Source of the DNA: Arenicola marina
Lineage: Eukaryota > Annelida > Polychaeta > Arenicolidae
Assembly (NCBI GenBank): GCA_964019135.1
Contig: OZ025256.1
Coordinates: 42,504,035 to 42,568,034, forward strand
Length of the DNA stretch: 64,000 nt
Direction: 5' to 3'
Part shown: piece after piece, positions 11,880 through 22,907 of the stretch
How positions within the stretch are numbered: position 1 is the stretch's first letter
Layout: every line of letters starts with the position of its first letter
Made by a program: the position numbers and the translations under genes
The notes under the pieces: model-generated
The model's database searches: none
What the model saw: the letters and a program-made list of their open reading frames with translations, nothing else
Told to the model about the DNA's origin: nothing

Positions 11880-12392
11880 GACAATCAGACATACATACAT
11901 ACATCAGACTTGTAGTGACCTCTTTGACTGGTCTAAAGTAATCTGTGTATATGCTTAGTTTTCAGATTCATCGAGAGATGAAATCGGTGATGACGGTTAA
12001 AGTGGGCATCAGTCATTCACATCCATCCCAATTAATCCGCCAACACTGGCGGCGGTGAAGCGCCAGTGAATTCTGAAAAAGTCCCTGACGGATTCAAGGT
12101 GTTGGGCCAAACTCTCTGCCGCCGAGAGATAAAAACTTCTGACACGTGCTTGGTGGGCTCTGATTCAGTTCTTACAGGGTTTCTGAGGCTGACCTGAAGG
12201 CCCGTAAGGCTTGAGACCGTGGCGTCCAACGTGTGGACCCCGTGTTTCGGGAAGCCCCGACCACGTGTCAGCGGCTGTCCTGGCCCCGAGGGCTGCTTCC
12301 CCCGCTGGGTGGCAGCGGCTGTCCCGGGAAGCCATGGAGCGGCTGACGAGCCGTCAGCTCTGCGCGAGGTGGGGTGCCAGCCAGGAGAGGAC

Positions 12393-12488
12393 GCAGGGCA
12401 GCAGCCAGGCGAGCGGGCACAGCACCAGCCAGGGAGGTGAGCAGGGCATCAGCCAGGCGAGTGGGCACAGCACCAGCCAGCGGGAGTG
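12393..12488. repeat. Two-copy 48-bp tandem repeat in CpG-rich DNA
   Basis: A unit beginning GCAGGGCAGCAGCCAGGCGA at 12393 is repeated 48 bases later at 12441 with a few substitutions. The surrounding 12200-12640 is noticeably CpG-rich compared with the flanks. Confidence 0.7.
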
Positions 12489-12639
12489 AGCCTCGCACAC
12501 AGAGCTCCGCAGTGACCGGTAGAACCAGCGCAGTAGGGGGGCGCCGTGGACGGGAAAGCATCTCGCGCCATTCTCGCCAGCCTCTCGTTCGCCGCGAGAC
12601 ATCATCCCCATCGTCGCACGTACCAAGGCGCCGAGGTCT

Positions 12640-12906
12640 TGTCTCATGACGTCACAGACAGTCCGTAAGGAAACAACGCCTTGATGATTGAACCAATCAG
12701 AACGTGCTTGCAAACGGATAGATGGATAACTTGGCTAATCAGAAGCGAGTGTGATCTTCACTTCGATACTGTCATTCTGTGAGCGTGCGACGCGCCACCC
12801 GGCGAGACGCCCGATGTCTACCTGATATTACAGACTGCCACTACAGTTGTCGCGTACCCTGGATATGGTGACGTCATTGGTGACGTCCTGTGTGACGGCG
12901 GTGGCC
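12640..12906 (+). promoter_or_regulatory. Candidate promoter and 5' leader of the CUB gene
   Basis: Directly upstream of the signal-peptide exon there are CCAAT-type boxes (ACCAATCAGA near 12689, GGCTAATCAG near 12731). A full palindromic CRE, TGACGTCA, lies near 12869, with a second TGACGTC about a dozen bases on. No TATA box is obvious, and the CpG-rich block sits just upstream, as in many TATA-less promoters. The transcription start cannot be read from sequence. The CREs overlap the reading frame if the upper ATG (12865) is used. Inference only. Confidence 0.35.
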
Positions 12907-13009
12907 ATGGGCTATCCGGAGTACACCGCCTTCTGGATGGTGACTGCTAGCCTCCTGCTCCAGACATTCTCGGGATCCGGAGCGCAAAATGTCGCTCCCT
13001 GGAACCAAA
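12865..13009 (+). CDS. First coding exon of a secreted CUB-domain protein (signal peptide)
   Basis: Two in-frame ATGs are possible, at 12865 and 12907; both have G at -3 and G at +4. The lower one gives a classic signal peptide: a short N-region, a hydrophobic core (AFWMVTASLLLQTF) and a small-residue cleavage site after GSGA, then QNVAPWNQ. The upper start adds 14 uncharged residues. The exon ends at 13009 before GTAAGA, leaving one base of a split codon (phase 1). The next exon that fits this phase and supplies a matching extracellular domain is at 61735. Splicing A to TC gives Ile and runs straight into the CUB domain. No other exon was found between them, so the intron would be about 48.7 kb. 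The signal peptide and donor are visible; the join across the intron is inferred. Confidence 0.6.
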
Positions 13010-13029
13010 GTAAGAACCTATTATGTTAA

Positions 13030-14190
13030 TTTGTTTGTAAAAATAGTTTTTCATTATCCCGCAATAGAAAGACTGATCAAAAGTAACGTGTGTGCGTGTG
13101 TGATGGGAGGGGGTATAATGTGTCAATGAATCTTTATGTATGTCCTTCGTCGCCGTTTTGCTCGCTACGTGGCGCTATAGTGCATATCTTCGCCCCCACT
13201 CCCAACAATTGCCTTGCGAGTGAAACGGCCGTTAGGGATAAGACTCCCACATACGCATCGTTGGAGGAGGGACAGAGCCCCCCCCCCCCTCCCCCCACCC
13301 TCGCTCATCATCGTTTGGAGCTGATCGGTCACGCAAGCAATGATTCCCCCGCCCCCACCCCCACCAGTAACCAGGACGTGTATCTCGGAAAATTTGCACG
13401 GCTACCTATATTTTTAGAAGTTTTTAAACGCGGTTTGGTGTCAAGAATTTTATTTTTGACGAAATTATAGACAATTTTGTCCAAAACGGTCCTGTTTTTG
13501 CATAACTGCACTTTATTATTATCGTTCTGTTATTTTTTGCGACTACTATTTACATTTTTGAATATCATTCCTGTATTGCACTAGGTTTAAGCTTTCCAAA
13601 GAGCTATTACTGATGATGATGACTTAATATTGAGCTGAATTGTAGCAAAATTACATATTCGTGGTAGGTGTCAAGTTTTGGTCATTTTGTGAAATGAGGC
13701 TATACTTGGAAAATGGAGAATATTTTTTTAACGGGACTGTAAAGTATTCTAAAAAATCACCAGAAGGTGTGTAATTGGGTATACTTTCATAAAATAATCA
13801 CAAATACAGAGTTCTTTTACCTTGCTATTATGGGTAGCTTCCTTAACTGGGCCATTGCCTGGGTCATTGCCTGTCCAGCAAGTGTTGACCGCTGGCGACT
13901 GTTAAAGGAAGAGGTCAGCTATCGCATCAGGCCTAGCGCACCTTCTCCCCCGTATGTACCGCCCCTCCCCCCTCCCCCTCTCCCTCACCGTGTGTCTCTG
14001 TCCCCTTGACCCACTCTGTACCTTGCGGTCTAAGATACGGCACACAATGAGTTTCTTGCGCTTGACCAGAAGTTTAACACGAAACGCAACAAACAAGATT
14101 GGAAGTTGACTGTGTGCATACATGAGACCTCCGGAGGTACTTCGGGAGTATCCAGGCCGCTAGCATTCAGAATCAGTTAAATAGCGAAAC
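13030..14190. other. Non-coding stretch
   Basis: It contains pyrimidine-rich tracts near 13280-13305 and 13940-13985 and otherwise ordinary AT-rich DNA. No exon with credible borders was recognised. Confidence 0.4.
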
Positions 14191-14227
14191 AAAGCTATTT
14201 ATTGGCCAACGTGTTTTAAATTGTAGT

Positions 14228-15777
14228 CTGCTGTGATGTGACTACTATAGAGTGAACACGTGAGGGTGGGGACACAACTGACCACTAACATGTCTGCTGT
14301 GATGTGACTACAATAGAGTGAAGACGTGAGGGTGGGGACACAACTGACCACTAACATGTCTGCTGTAATGTGACTACCATAGAGTGAAGACGTGAGGGTG
14401 GGGACACATCTGACCACTAACATGTCTGCTGTGATGTGACTACCATAGAGTAAAGACGTGAGGGTGGGGACACAACTGACCACTAACATGTCTGCTGTGA
14501 TGTGACTACCATAGAGTGAAGACGTGAGGGTGGGGACACAACTGACCACTAACATGTCTGCTGTGATGTGACTACTATACAGTGAAGACGTGAGGGTGGG
14601 GACACAACTGACCACTAACATGTCTGCTGTGATGTGACTACCATAGAGTGAAGACGTGAGGGTCGGGACACAACTGACCACTAACATGTCTGATGTAATG
14701 TGACTACCATAGAGTGAAGAGGTGAGGGTGGGGACACAACTGACCACTAACATGTCTGCTGTAATGTGACTACCATAGAGTGAAGACGTGAGGGTGGGGA
14801 CACAACTGACCACTAACATGTCTGCTGTGATGTGACTACTATACAGTGAAGACGTGAGGGTGGGGACACAACTGACCACTAACATGTCTGCTGTGATGTG
14901 ACTACTATAGAGTGAAGACGTGAGGGTGAGGACACAACTGACCATTAACATGTCTGCTGTGATGTGACTACCATAGAGTGAAGACGTGAGGGTGGGGACA
15001 CAACTGACCATTAACATGTCTGCTGTGATGTGACTACCATAGAGTGACGAGGTGAGGGTGGGGACACAACTGACCACTAACATGTCTGCTGTGATGTGAC
15101 TACCATAGAGTGAAGACGTGAGGGTGGGGACACAACTGACCATTAACATGTCTGCTGTGATGTGACTACCATAGAGTGACGAGGTGAGGGTGGGGACACA
15201 ACTGACCACTAACATGTCTGCTGCGATGTGACTACCATAGAGTGACGAGGTGAGGGTGGGGACACAACTGACCACTAACATGTCTGCTGTGATGTGACTA
15301 CCATAGAGTGACGAGGTGAGGGTGGGGACACAACTGACCACTAACATGTCTGCTGTGATGTGACTACTATAGAGTGAAGACGTGAGGGTGAGGACACAAC
15401 TGACCACTAACATGTCTGCTGTGATGTGACTACTATAGAGTGAAGACGTGAGGGTGAGGACACAACTGACCACTAACATGTCTGCTGTGATGTGACTACA
15501 ATAGAGTGAAGACGTGAGGGTGGGGACACAACTGACCACTAACATGTCTGCTGTGATGTGACTACTATAGAGTGAAGACGTGAGGGTGGGGACACAACTG
15601 ACCACTAACATGTCTGCTGTGATGTGACTACTATAGAGTGAAGACGTGAGGGTGAGGACACATCTGACCACTAACATGTCTGCTGTGATGTGACTACCAT
15701 AGAGTGAAGACGTGAGGGTGGGGACACAACTGACCACTAACATGTCTGCTGTGATGTGACTACTATAGAGTGAAGAC
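14228..15777. repeat. 66-bp minisatellite, about 23.5 copies
   Basis: The unit starts CTGCTGTGATGTGACTACTA and repeats every 66 bases with point changes and no length change. Because 66 is a multiple of three, the minus strand stays open for 514 codons as a 22-residue repeat (SCVPTLTSSLYGSHITAD core). Changes between copies alter residues freely (Gly/Ser/Cys, Pro/Leu), which argues against coding. One inverted copy of the unit lies at 16121-16186. Confidence 0.95.
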
Positions 15778-16186
15778 TGCTCTGATCTAGTGTTGTCTCA
15801 ATGTCTAACGATAATCTTCTGATTGATTATACACAGAGTGAGTTTTGTTTTCCCAATATATGGAGCAACAGCTTGAGGTATTTTTGGCCTGGCGTTGACT
15901 ACTACAATAGGTAGATGTGATGTGATGACGCTGGCAGTCTCCATGCCACTTGCAGGCTGCATGAGCGAGCACTCTCATCCATCCGTGCCTTCTCCTCCTC
16001 GCCCAGATTGGGTAAGGACCGTCTCCTCTTCGCCGCCGCCATATTGGGAAAACAAAACTCACTCTGTGTATAATCAATCAGAAGATTATTGTTAGACATT
16101 GAGACAACACTAGATCAGAGTAGACATGTTAGTAGTCAGTTGTGTCCACACGCTCACGTCTTCACTCTATAGTAGTCACATCATAT
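15778..16186. repeat. Fold-back: inverted arms around a 180-bp core
   Basis: The ~80-bp segment 15778-15859 (containing TCTTCTGATTGATTATACAC) reappears in reverse complement at about 16041-16120. It is followed at 16121-16186 by one inverted unit of the neighbouring 66-bp minisatellite. The arms therefore extend into the minisatellite, and the structure could fold into a hairpin of nearly 150 bp per arm. The core between the arms (15860-16040) is repeated directly just downstream. A short open frame inside is not recognisable. Confidence 0.85.
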
Positions 16187-16364
16187 ATGGAGCAACAGCT
16201 TGAGGTATTTTTGGCCTGGCGTTGACTACTACAATAGGTAGATGTGATGTGATGACGCTGGCAGTCTCCATGCCACTTGCAGGCTGCATGAGCGAGCACT
16301 CTCATCCATCCGTGCCTCCTCCTCCTCGCCCTGATTGGGTAAGGACCGTCTCTCCTCGCCGCCA
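16187..16364. repeat. Direct second copy of the fold-back core
   Basis: Sequence beginning ATATGGAGCAACAGCTTGAG matches 15857-16036 almost base for base, with a few changes near the end (for example CCTCCT for CCTTCT). It stands in the same orientation, while the arms are inverted. Confidence 0.9.
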
Positions 16365-16379
16365 CCAGAGGGAGCTTGT

Positions 16380-17240
16380 TCGGGACTTACTTTAGACTTC
16401 TTTAGCGGCCCAGGTTTCTCCAGCTATTGTTGGGTAGCGGCCCGGGGTGTGGCCGGCGGAGCCCGTAGCGGTAATGAGGTGTTGAGTATGGTGGCACCGG
16501 AGGAGGGAGTCGCTTTCTGTCAGCGCCTGAGAGGCACTTATCCTACCCCCCTCCCCCTCCTTAGGCCACCACCCTCCCTACCCCCCACCCTTGAGAGGTC
16601 TTGTTGGCTGGGGCAGTAATGGCCTGAGTGCCGACCACCGGAGCGCGGGGCAGTGTAGGCCGGAGTGGAGAGGCGCGGGGTGGGAGGGTGGGGCTTGGAG
16701 GACCTGAGAGTCCGTGAGTGCTTGATCTGGCCTTCAGTCCCTCTACATGTCCCATAAAGAGTCATGTTGAGGACGGGAGGGACATGGGCGGTTTGTGGAT
16801 GAGGGGGGCGGACAAAGGGGGGGGGGCGGCGACAGCAGAGGCTGGAACGGGGGGAGGGGGAGGGGGAGGGGCGGAGCGGGGCGGAAGGAGGACTTGCTGT
16901 TGGCCCTCGTCGGTATTTCGAGGCGGGTTTGGTATCCTGGTGGGTCGTCAATATCGTGAACTATGTTCTGGCTAACCCACTTTTTGAGGTCGTGTGGTAG
17001 ATCACATTCTGCAAGGCCGTCGTAACATAGAGCTCCTCAGTCACGCGGCCATTGAACAAATGGAGTTTTCACGCAATAAAATCTGCAAAAATCCATAAAG
17101 CGTCGAGGTCATGCCGTGGCCAATAAATAAAACGCTTAATTCAATTAAGTAATTCATTAATTAACCGAAGACTAATTACTTAACAAAAAACTACTTAATT
17201 AATTAATACAGGGTATTTTTAACCGGCAAAAACATGCATT
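16380..17240. other. GC-rich then AT-rich non-coding DNA
   Basis: 16550-16910 is strongly GC-rich with poly-G and GGGGGA runs; 17120-17215 is an AATTAATT-rich tract. No supported gene. Confidence 0.4.
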
Positions 17241-17244
17241 TGCA

Positions 17245-17325
17245 CAGGCGGAATTCGAACCAACCATCGACCGCTTGGGCTGGCCTAGCAGAGCACGCGC
17301 TACAGGAACCTGCTCGGGGTGACTC
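17245..17325 (-). repeat. Possible tRNA-like SINE fragment
   Basis: On the minus strand, GGTTCGAATTCC (17250-17261) is a near-consensus B box, preceded by a region resembling an anticodon arm. The A box is poor, so this is weak. Confidence 0.3.
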
Positions 17326-17474
17326 CTAGGCAGGTCTTGTGATGCTGACGATGATTCATGCGTGTCACTGAATAAAACACATCGGCAGAAGGCCGTCTAA
17401 CTTCATCACGATAGTCGTAGAATAGCATCAGGTCTGGCCTGTACCGAGAACATACATGTCTTACGTCGAGCTTA

Positions 17475-17870
17475 AAGTTACATGTGGAGCTGACCGTTGC
17501 AACGGCTGTACCAAAATAAACATAAACAGGAAATGTTACCTTTGAACACAAGCAGTATCAACGGCCACCGCCAAAGAAAAAGTGGCGCTCCGGACGCTTC
17601 TATTGTCTCATATAATTTAGCGCTTGGGTCCCCTGTCGGTGGCACCGGTAAACGACTTGTGTACACACGTTTATGACGTTTCAAATCAGCACAAGTTTTC
17701 ATTTTTGTGGCGGACAATTCATGAATTTGAAATGTTTTGCTCATTGGCAGATAATTGGTGAGCGATATGGTATGTGTTTATGGTCTGTTATGAAGCTTAA
17801 GGCCTTAGGTTTGTGTTCTTATACGCAAATTTGGCATTCAAAAACAGCGAAACAACTCCACATGCAACTT
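17475..17870. mobile_element. 396-bp TA-flanked MITE, copy 1
   Basis: The terminal inverted repeats AAGTTACATGTGGAGCTG and, from the other end, AAGTTGCATGTGGAGTTG are flanked on both sides by TA (17473-17474 and 17871-17872). TA target duplication is typical of Tc1/mariner elements. An 88-codon frame inside (minus strand, 17478-17744) is shared with copy 2 but resembles no transposase I know. Copy 2 is at 26416-26811 in the opposite orientation and has the same length. Confidence 0.8.
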
Positions 17871-17879
17871 TAGCATGCC

Positions 17880-19600
17880 ATTCCGCACGCACCCGTTCAA
17901 CCAACCTTGAGTGCAGCTTTCCGGTGTCTCAAACTAGTGTAACTTGCATTATTCGGCAACTTCAACTACCCATCCAGGCCTACCTACATCACTTCCTTAA
18001 AGAGATCTTTAATTAAGACTGGCAAACCACCGTTGCTTGGCCTCGCCAGGAGATGGCGTGTTTGTGAGAGTGAAGCGCCATTCTCCTCGCGGGTGGCGCT
18101 GCGCATTAAGCTCTATATCAGGGGGACTCCCGCCATTTTAAAGGGAAACCAATGTGGGCGTCGCATGCGTGCAGAGGTTGTCAGTGAGGCGGCGGGCAAT
18201 GGAGTTACACCGCCCGGTGTCTGTTGATGCTAACATGTCTCCTGTTACGGGGCGAACAAAGGAAATACATGGTGCAACAAAGGGTGCCATTTACAGACAA
18301 AAATCATCGTACAATTTCTTGTATTTCCGGTCCGAAGAAGAACGGAAAATATCTGCTGATAAAACATGAAAAGGAGGCTGTATCGTAATAACGTCTGTAT
18401 CACGTTTATGTTGCCCAAAAACCTGATCATGGTCGGTGGTTACATCGGCGCATATAGCGCTGGGACATCGGGAAAACTACTTGATTTTGGTTATATTTGC
18501 CCGAAGAAGTGCATACGTCTTTGCCTGACCAACCGCCATTGTGATGTGCAGCGCCACCAAGCGGCCAAGCCACCATTTACACAATAGGGGGAAATTGACG
18601 GACCTGAATCCGGTGCTCAATAGACCGTTCCAGGGGAAATTTTGGCAGTTTTCGGGTAAGCACCGGCTCGCTCTGCGCTGCACAGCATGTAAAAGGCGAG
18701 TACTGACTTAAAGCTCCATAATTTTCAACAGTTTATCATAGGTTAACAAGGTGTTTTCTAAGAACAAAAACCCTCTTAGTACAGATAAATATCTTGACAA
18801 ACAAATAATATCATTTTAAGAACGAGATGTAGGCATAAACTGTTCTTAATCTAGTGAAATATAAGCTGTGCTTCCATTATATAATGTAATACTTACAGGA
18901 AAGTTTATAGAGACATCTTGTTTGACATCATCGCCTGATCTCGAACTCTATAGGCATGCATGGTTAACGCATGCGATAATCTGTTTTCTAACCCGTAACA
19001 AGCAGTGTCTAGTTTTGAGAATAGATGTCGCCTGGGGTATCTGGAACGGTCTATTATGTTGACCTCCATTACTCAACGTGTGTGTGTGTGTGCGTCTGCC
19101 TAGCCCATATAATCACCATCTTGTAAGATGCATTTTCGACAACAATCGAGGTTGTTAAAAAGAATTGTGGACTTAGTTCTGAAGTGCAGCCTAAGAGAAC
19201 GGGATTAAATGGGAGAAAAAACCAGGAATTTAACATTGACACCGTCGTGTCCTTGGAGCAGCGGGCTTGTCTGCATGGGGGCACTGGCGCCAAAGTAAAA
19301 GTCCATGAACCAGTAGAGTTGACAGTAGAGTTGCTGACAAAAGCTTGTCATGTGGTTGTGTATGGACAAGACCGATTGGTGCTACACGTCTTATTGCTGA
19401 TAGCTAATCACTGATTTAAATCCGCGAAGTATCCCGCGAAGTAAAGTTGTCCTGGACGTCAGTAGTTTTTGTTGCAGCAGTTTCATTTGTGCTTTTGGCC
19501 ACCTTTGAGCAAACATTGACTAAATCGGAAGCCCGTGGAAGGATGGAACTGCCACAGCTAGTGTAGGAGTTGAAGACAGGCGACTTGTTGGTCTGTAGTG
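17880..19600. other. Non-coding stretch
   Basis: It contains a short TG repeat (19078-19092) and ordinary sequence. Short open frames near 19184-19414 show no recognisable domain. Nothing further is supported. Confidence 0.4.
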
Positions 19601-19615
19601 GAGTACGTCACCCCT

Positions 19616-20254
19616 CAGTTACGTCGTTACGTCAGTACGTCATTGTCTCATTACGTCATTACGTCATTGCCTCGTTACGTCATTACGTCATTGCCTCATT
19701 ACTTCATTACGTCATTGCCTCATTGCCTCATTACTTCTCTACGTCATTGCCTCATTGCCTCATTACGTCATTGCCTCATTACGTCATTACGTCATTGCCT
19801 CATTACTTCATTACGTCATTGCCTCATTGCCTCATTACTTCTCTACGTCATTGCCTCATTGCCTCATTACGTCATTGCCTCATTACTTCATTACGTCATT
19901 GCCTCATTGCCTCATTACTTCTCTACGTCATTGCCTCATTGCCTCATTACGTCATTGCCTCATTACGTCATTACGTCATTGCCTCATTACTTCATTACGT
20001 CATTGCCTCATTACTTCTCTACGTCATTGCCTCATTGCCTCATTACGTCATTACGTCATTGCCTCATTACTTCATTACGTCATTGCCTCATTACGTCATT
20101 ACGTCATTGCCTCATTACTTCATTACGTCATTGCCTCATTGCCTCATTACTTCTCTACGTCATTGCATCATTGCCTCATTACGTCATTGCCTCGTTACTT
20201 CATTCCGTCATTGCCTCATTACATCATTACCTCATTGCGTCATTACGTCATTCC
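19616..20254. repeat. 8-bp satellite (CATTACGT / CATTGCCT / CATTACTT)
   Basis: About 80 eight-base units alternate among three main forms. Three units make 24 bases, so Ser-Leu-Pro-His-Tyr type open frames of up to 232 codons cross it; these are repeat artefacts. The CATTACGTCATT phrase recurs dozens of times and contains the ATF/CREB-like core TACGTCA. Confidence 0.95.
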
Positions 20255-20269
20255 CTTCCTTTAATTAAA

Positions 20270-20805
20270 GACAGACGGTAGAGTGACGGTATAAACAGGT
20301 CCCGACGGAAATCAAACCGTAATTGTTCCGATGTTTATCTTTGGATCCTGCCTCAATCTGCCAGAAGGAAATGCTGTGAAATATGTCGCATTTTTCTTTT
20401 GCAACTGCAACTGCAACCAGGAATCGGTGAACTGGCCAACCAATCGGCCAGATCTTGAAGCTATCTCGCCGCCCTAATTCCAATGCTGCTTGACATGAGC
20501 TGTTACGCTGTTTTTTACTCATACTATCTCGGTATGTTTTTGTCAGTGCGGGTCAAAAGGCCATCCAGCCCTATAAGCTTGCCCCCCCCCCCCTAAGCTG
20601 CTGGAGCAAACATACGCCGTATCAAAGGCACATGGCCCGTCCCAGTAGGTGTAGTATTGCGTCTCAAAGCTTCTGTCCTGGTGGATAAGGGAGACTTGTG
20701 CTGAGATAAAGTACAAATCGATACAGGGTGCAAAACATTCGCTTTAATTGTATAGCGGGACTATTGGAATGGCGTCGCAGATCGATTTCTTCGTGGAAAC
20801 ACGAA
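20270..20805. other. Non-coding stretch
   Basis: There is a C run at 20582-20592; nothing else is recognised. Confidence 0.4.
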
Positions 20806-21030
20806 TTATTATGGTACAGTAACAGTCTGTGATTATAACGCAAAGATGTCTTATTATGGTACAGTAACAGTCTGTGATTATAACGCAAAGATGTCTTATT
20901 ATGGTACAGTAACAGTCTGTGATTATAACGCAAAGATGTCTTATTATGGTACAGTAACAGTCTGTGATTATAACGCAAAGATGTCTTATTATGGTACAGT
21001 AACAGTCTGTGATTATAACGCAAAGATGTC
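20806..21030. repeat. 45-bp tandem repeat, five identical copies
   Basis: A unit starting TTATTATGGTACAGTAACAG and ending GCAAAGATGTC repeats at exactly 45 bases. I see no difference between copies, which suggests recent expansion. 45 is divisible by three, which explains the open frames on both strands. Confidence 0.95.
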
Positions 21031-21821
21031 TCGCCACATCAGTAAATTTCCGACAGAGGGCGCTCCGTTGATCAGCTGGTCTCCATGTCTCACGTAAACC
21101 TGGGTTAGATTTAACCTCGAACATAATCCTTACTACTACATCAAAATTAATCTTAAGCCAATATATTCGACATTAAACGTATAATTTAAAGCACCCTTGC
21201 AATACTGACTGCATAACCATTTATGCATTTTCGTCTATTTTTTAAAAGAGATTCTTTTTCGAATATGTTTCTGAGATGATCGAGGTCGAAGGAATGACAG
21301 GCCCCTTTTGTCCTAATGTGGATGTTGACATAATTGCCACCATTCCGAATTGTAGTTCGTGCGATGATGAGCTGTCACTCATCCTAATTATTCATTTACT
21401 TTCGTTCATCTTCTGAAAGCGTCAAGGTTACCCGTAACGTGGGAGACGTCAGGAACGCGTAATGTACGGTACATCCGAACAGCCAATCACAATGGAGGAT
21501 TCCAGTGAGTGCGGTCGACTCCCGTCAGCCCTTCAGTCAACATCAACTGATATAATAACTGTCCCCGAACACCTGGGTATGATAAGAATATCGAAGTGGT
21601 CAATCTTCATTAGAGCCCGCAAAATGGATTAGTATAGCAAATGGTGAGTCATACGTGAGCTATGCAGAAACAATGGCCAACGGCAGACATTGGCCACATT
21701 CAGTATTGCTTGACTAACTAGAAGTGGACTAAGGGCCTCTGTCACGTGACGAGTTCCATATTTGCTCAGTTATTATATATTAGGAGCGTTATAAGTGTCG
21801 TAGCAATTGATGTATGTAATT
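21031..21821. other. Non-coding stretch
   Basis: Ordinary DNA with no supported gene or repeat. Confidence 0.4.
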
Positions 21822-22020
21822 GAGGGCCGGTTGGTTAGAAGGCTGGCATTTAGCGCTCTGGTCACCTGAGAGCCTCAGGCCACTTGGATCGGTGGTTGGC
21901 GCCCCGCTGTGGCCATGGCTGTGTGGTCGCAGGATAAAGATCTTATGCCCTTCTTCGCAAAGAGTAGGGGGTTACACCCGGGGGACATGAATCCGCTCTT
22001 CCCTTCCTTCTCCCATCTCT
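21822..22020 (+). repeat. tRNA-like SINE head and body
   Basis: GGCCGGTTGGTTAGAAGGC near 21825 resembles an A box, and a decayed B box lies near 21891-21905. The body that follows (TGTGGTCGCAGGATAAAGATC onward) is shared with units I-III near 27935, 37265 and 49425, where the tRNA-like head is absent. It runs directly into family X. Confidence 0.45.
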
Positions 22021-22336
22021 GTTTTGAATTTAAATCCGGAAAGCCTGTGGACTATCCAGTGTGAAGCAAATTTGTTCACCGGAGCAGAAGTTGGTGGCCG
22101 GCTTTATATCCCTGCGCGCCTGTTCGCCGTTCGGTATTCTGTGTGACATCGACCGCGGCTCGCTAGGACGTCCGCGCACGATAAACTATTCCGCGCAGTT
22201 TTATGTTGAAATTGTTATTTGACAGACTCAACGAGATATAAAACATATATGTATCATAATTTTGAGATACTTTTTTTCTTAATGCCAAAATGTACAAACT
22301 ATAAGATGGCGCATGTAAGTAGGCTGCTTTAAAGCA
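22021..22336. repeat. Dispersed repeat family X, copy b, in a degenerate unit
   Basis: A full-length family X copy that includes the 48-base segment missing from copy a. Upstream SINE body and about 30 bases downstream (to TGTACAACC) also match units I-III. This indicates a worn remnant of the large unit, not an isolated insertion. Confidence 0.7.
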
Positions 22337-22613
22337 TCCTGAATGTACAACCTACCTAGCCCTGGTACATGCCTCTCTGACCACGCCCGTAAACGGAGCA
22401 AGGGTGAGAGCCATGCCGCTCACCAGGCCTAAAATGAGAAATCGCGGACCGGTGGCCCATTTGAAAGTTTTTACAGAATAAATATGCAGTGCCTACCCGT
22501 CAGTGTGCTCAACTATGTTCCTGAAACTTTTATGACTTTCGTCGGACACTCATTTCTTTGGTCGGTAGTATATTTTCTTGTAATTCGGGCGATTTTTGTC
22601 ACATCTCGCTTCG

Positions 22614-22714
22614 TTTTCAATGCTCCGCCATTCGCCGGACGTCAGCAAACGCCGCCTGGCAGCGAGTGCTCACGCTAAGTTTGTTTACTTCCGGCGAGCG
22701 GCGGAGCATTGAAA
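22614..22714. repeat. 101-bp fold-back with 26-bp arms
   Basis: TTTTCAATGCTCCGCC at 22614 and onward is inverted at 22689-22714 (GCGGAGCATTGAAA), with one or two mismatches across 26 bases and a loop of about 50 bases. It may be a small MITE. Confidence 0.7.
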
Positions 22715-22907
22715 TCTGTCGCAGAAGCATATGGCATGTTTCGTTTCTTTGTGTGGTTTATCTATCATACCACTCAGTTACGCGAGGTCTCCATCGTTGT
22801 AATAACTCTATTGATTGCAATTATACTAGATTGTAATATTGCTATAGATTATAAAATAGATATTATAGAAGATAGACGCCAGTGTATTAACATATAACGA
22901 AAACCAA
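22715..22907. repeat. Solo copy of the sequence that precedes each LINE
   Basis: The first ~140 bases (from TCTGTCGCAGAAGCA) match the stretch just before the LINE in units I-III. The last ~55 bases (from GATATTATAGAAGATAGACG) match only the first half of a local duplication in unit II (38530-38582). No LINE follows here, so this is either an empty or a deleted site. Confidence 0.75.

Noticed and set aside
12211-12649. Overlapping open frames in the CpG-rich block before exon 1
   Set aside because: Open on both strands, GC-driven and containing a tandem repeat; no recognisable domain.
14199-15743. 514-codon minus-strand frame with a 22-residue repeat
   Set aside because: It is fully explained by a 66-bp unit (divisible by three) lacking stops. 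Differences between copies change residues freely, and the product resembles no known repeat protein.
17478-17744. 88-codon frame in both TA-flanked MITE copies as a possible transposase
   Set aside because: Conserved only because the two elements are recent copies. It is too short, and no DDE/D catalytic pattern or DNA-binding motif is visible.
19570-20281. Three overlapping plus-strand frames of 169-232 codons
   Set aside because: All three frames stay open because the 8-bp units contain no stops in any phase; the products are periodic translations of the satellite.
20664-21124. Open frames of 83-126 codons across the 45-bp repeat
   Set aside because: The unit length is a multiple of three, so any stop-free frame is repeated five times; both strands are open.
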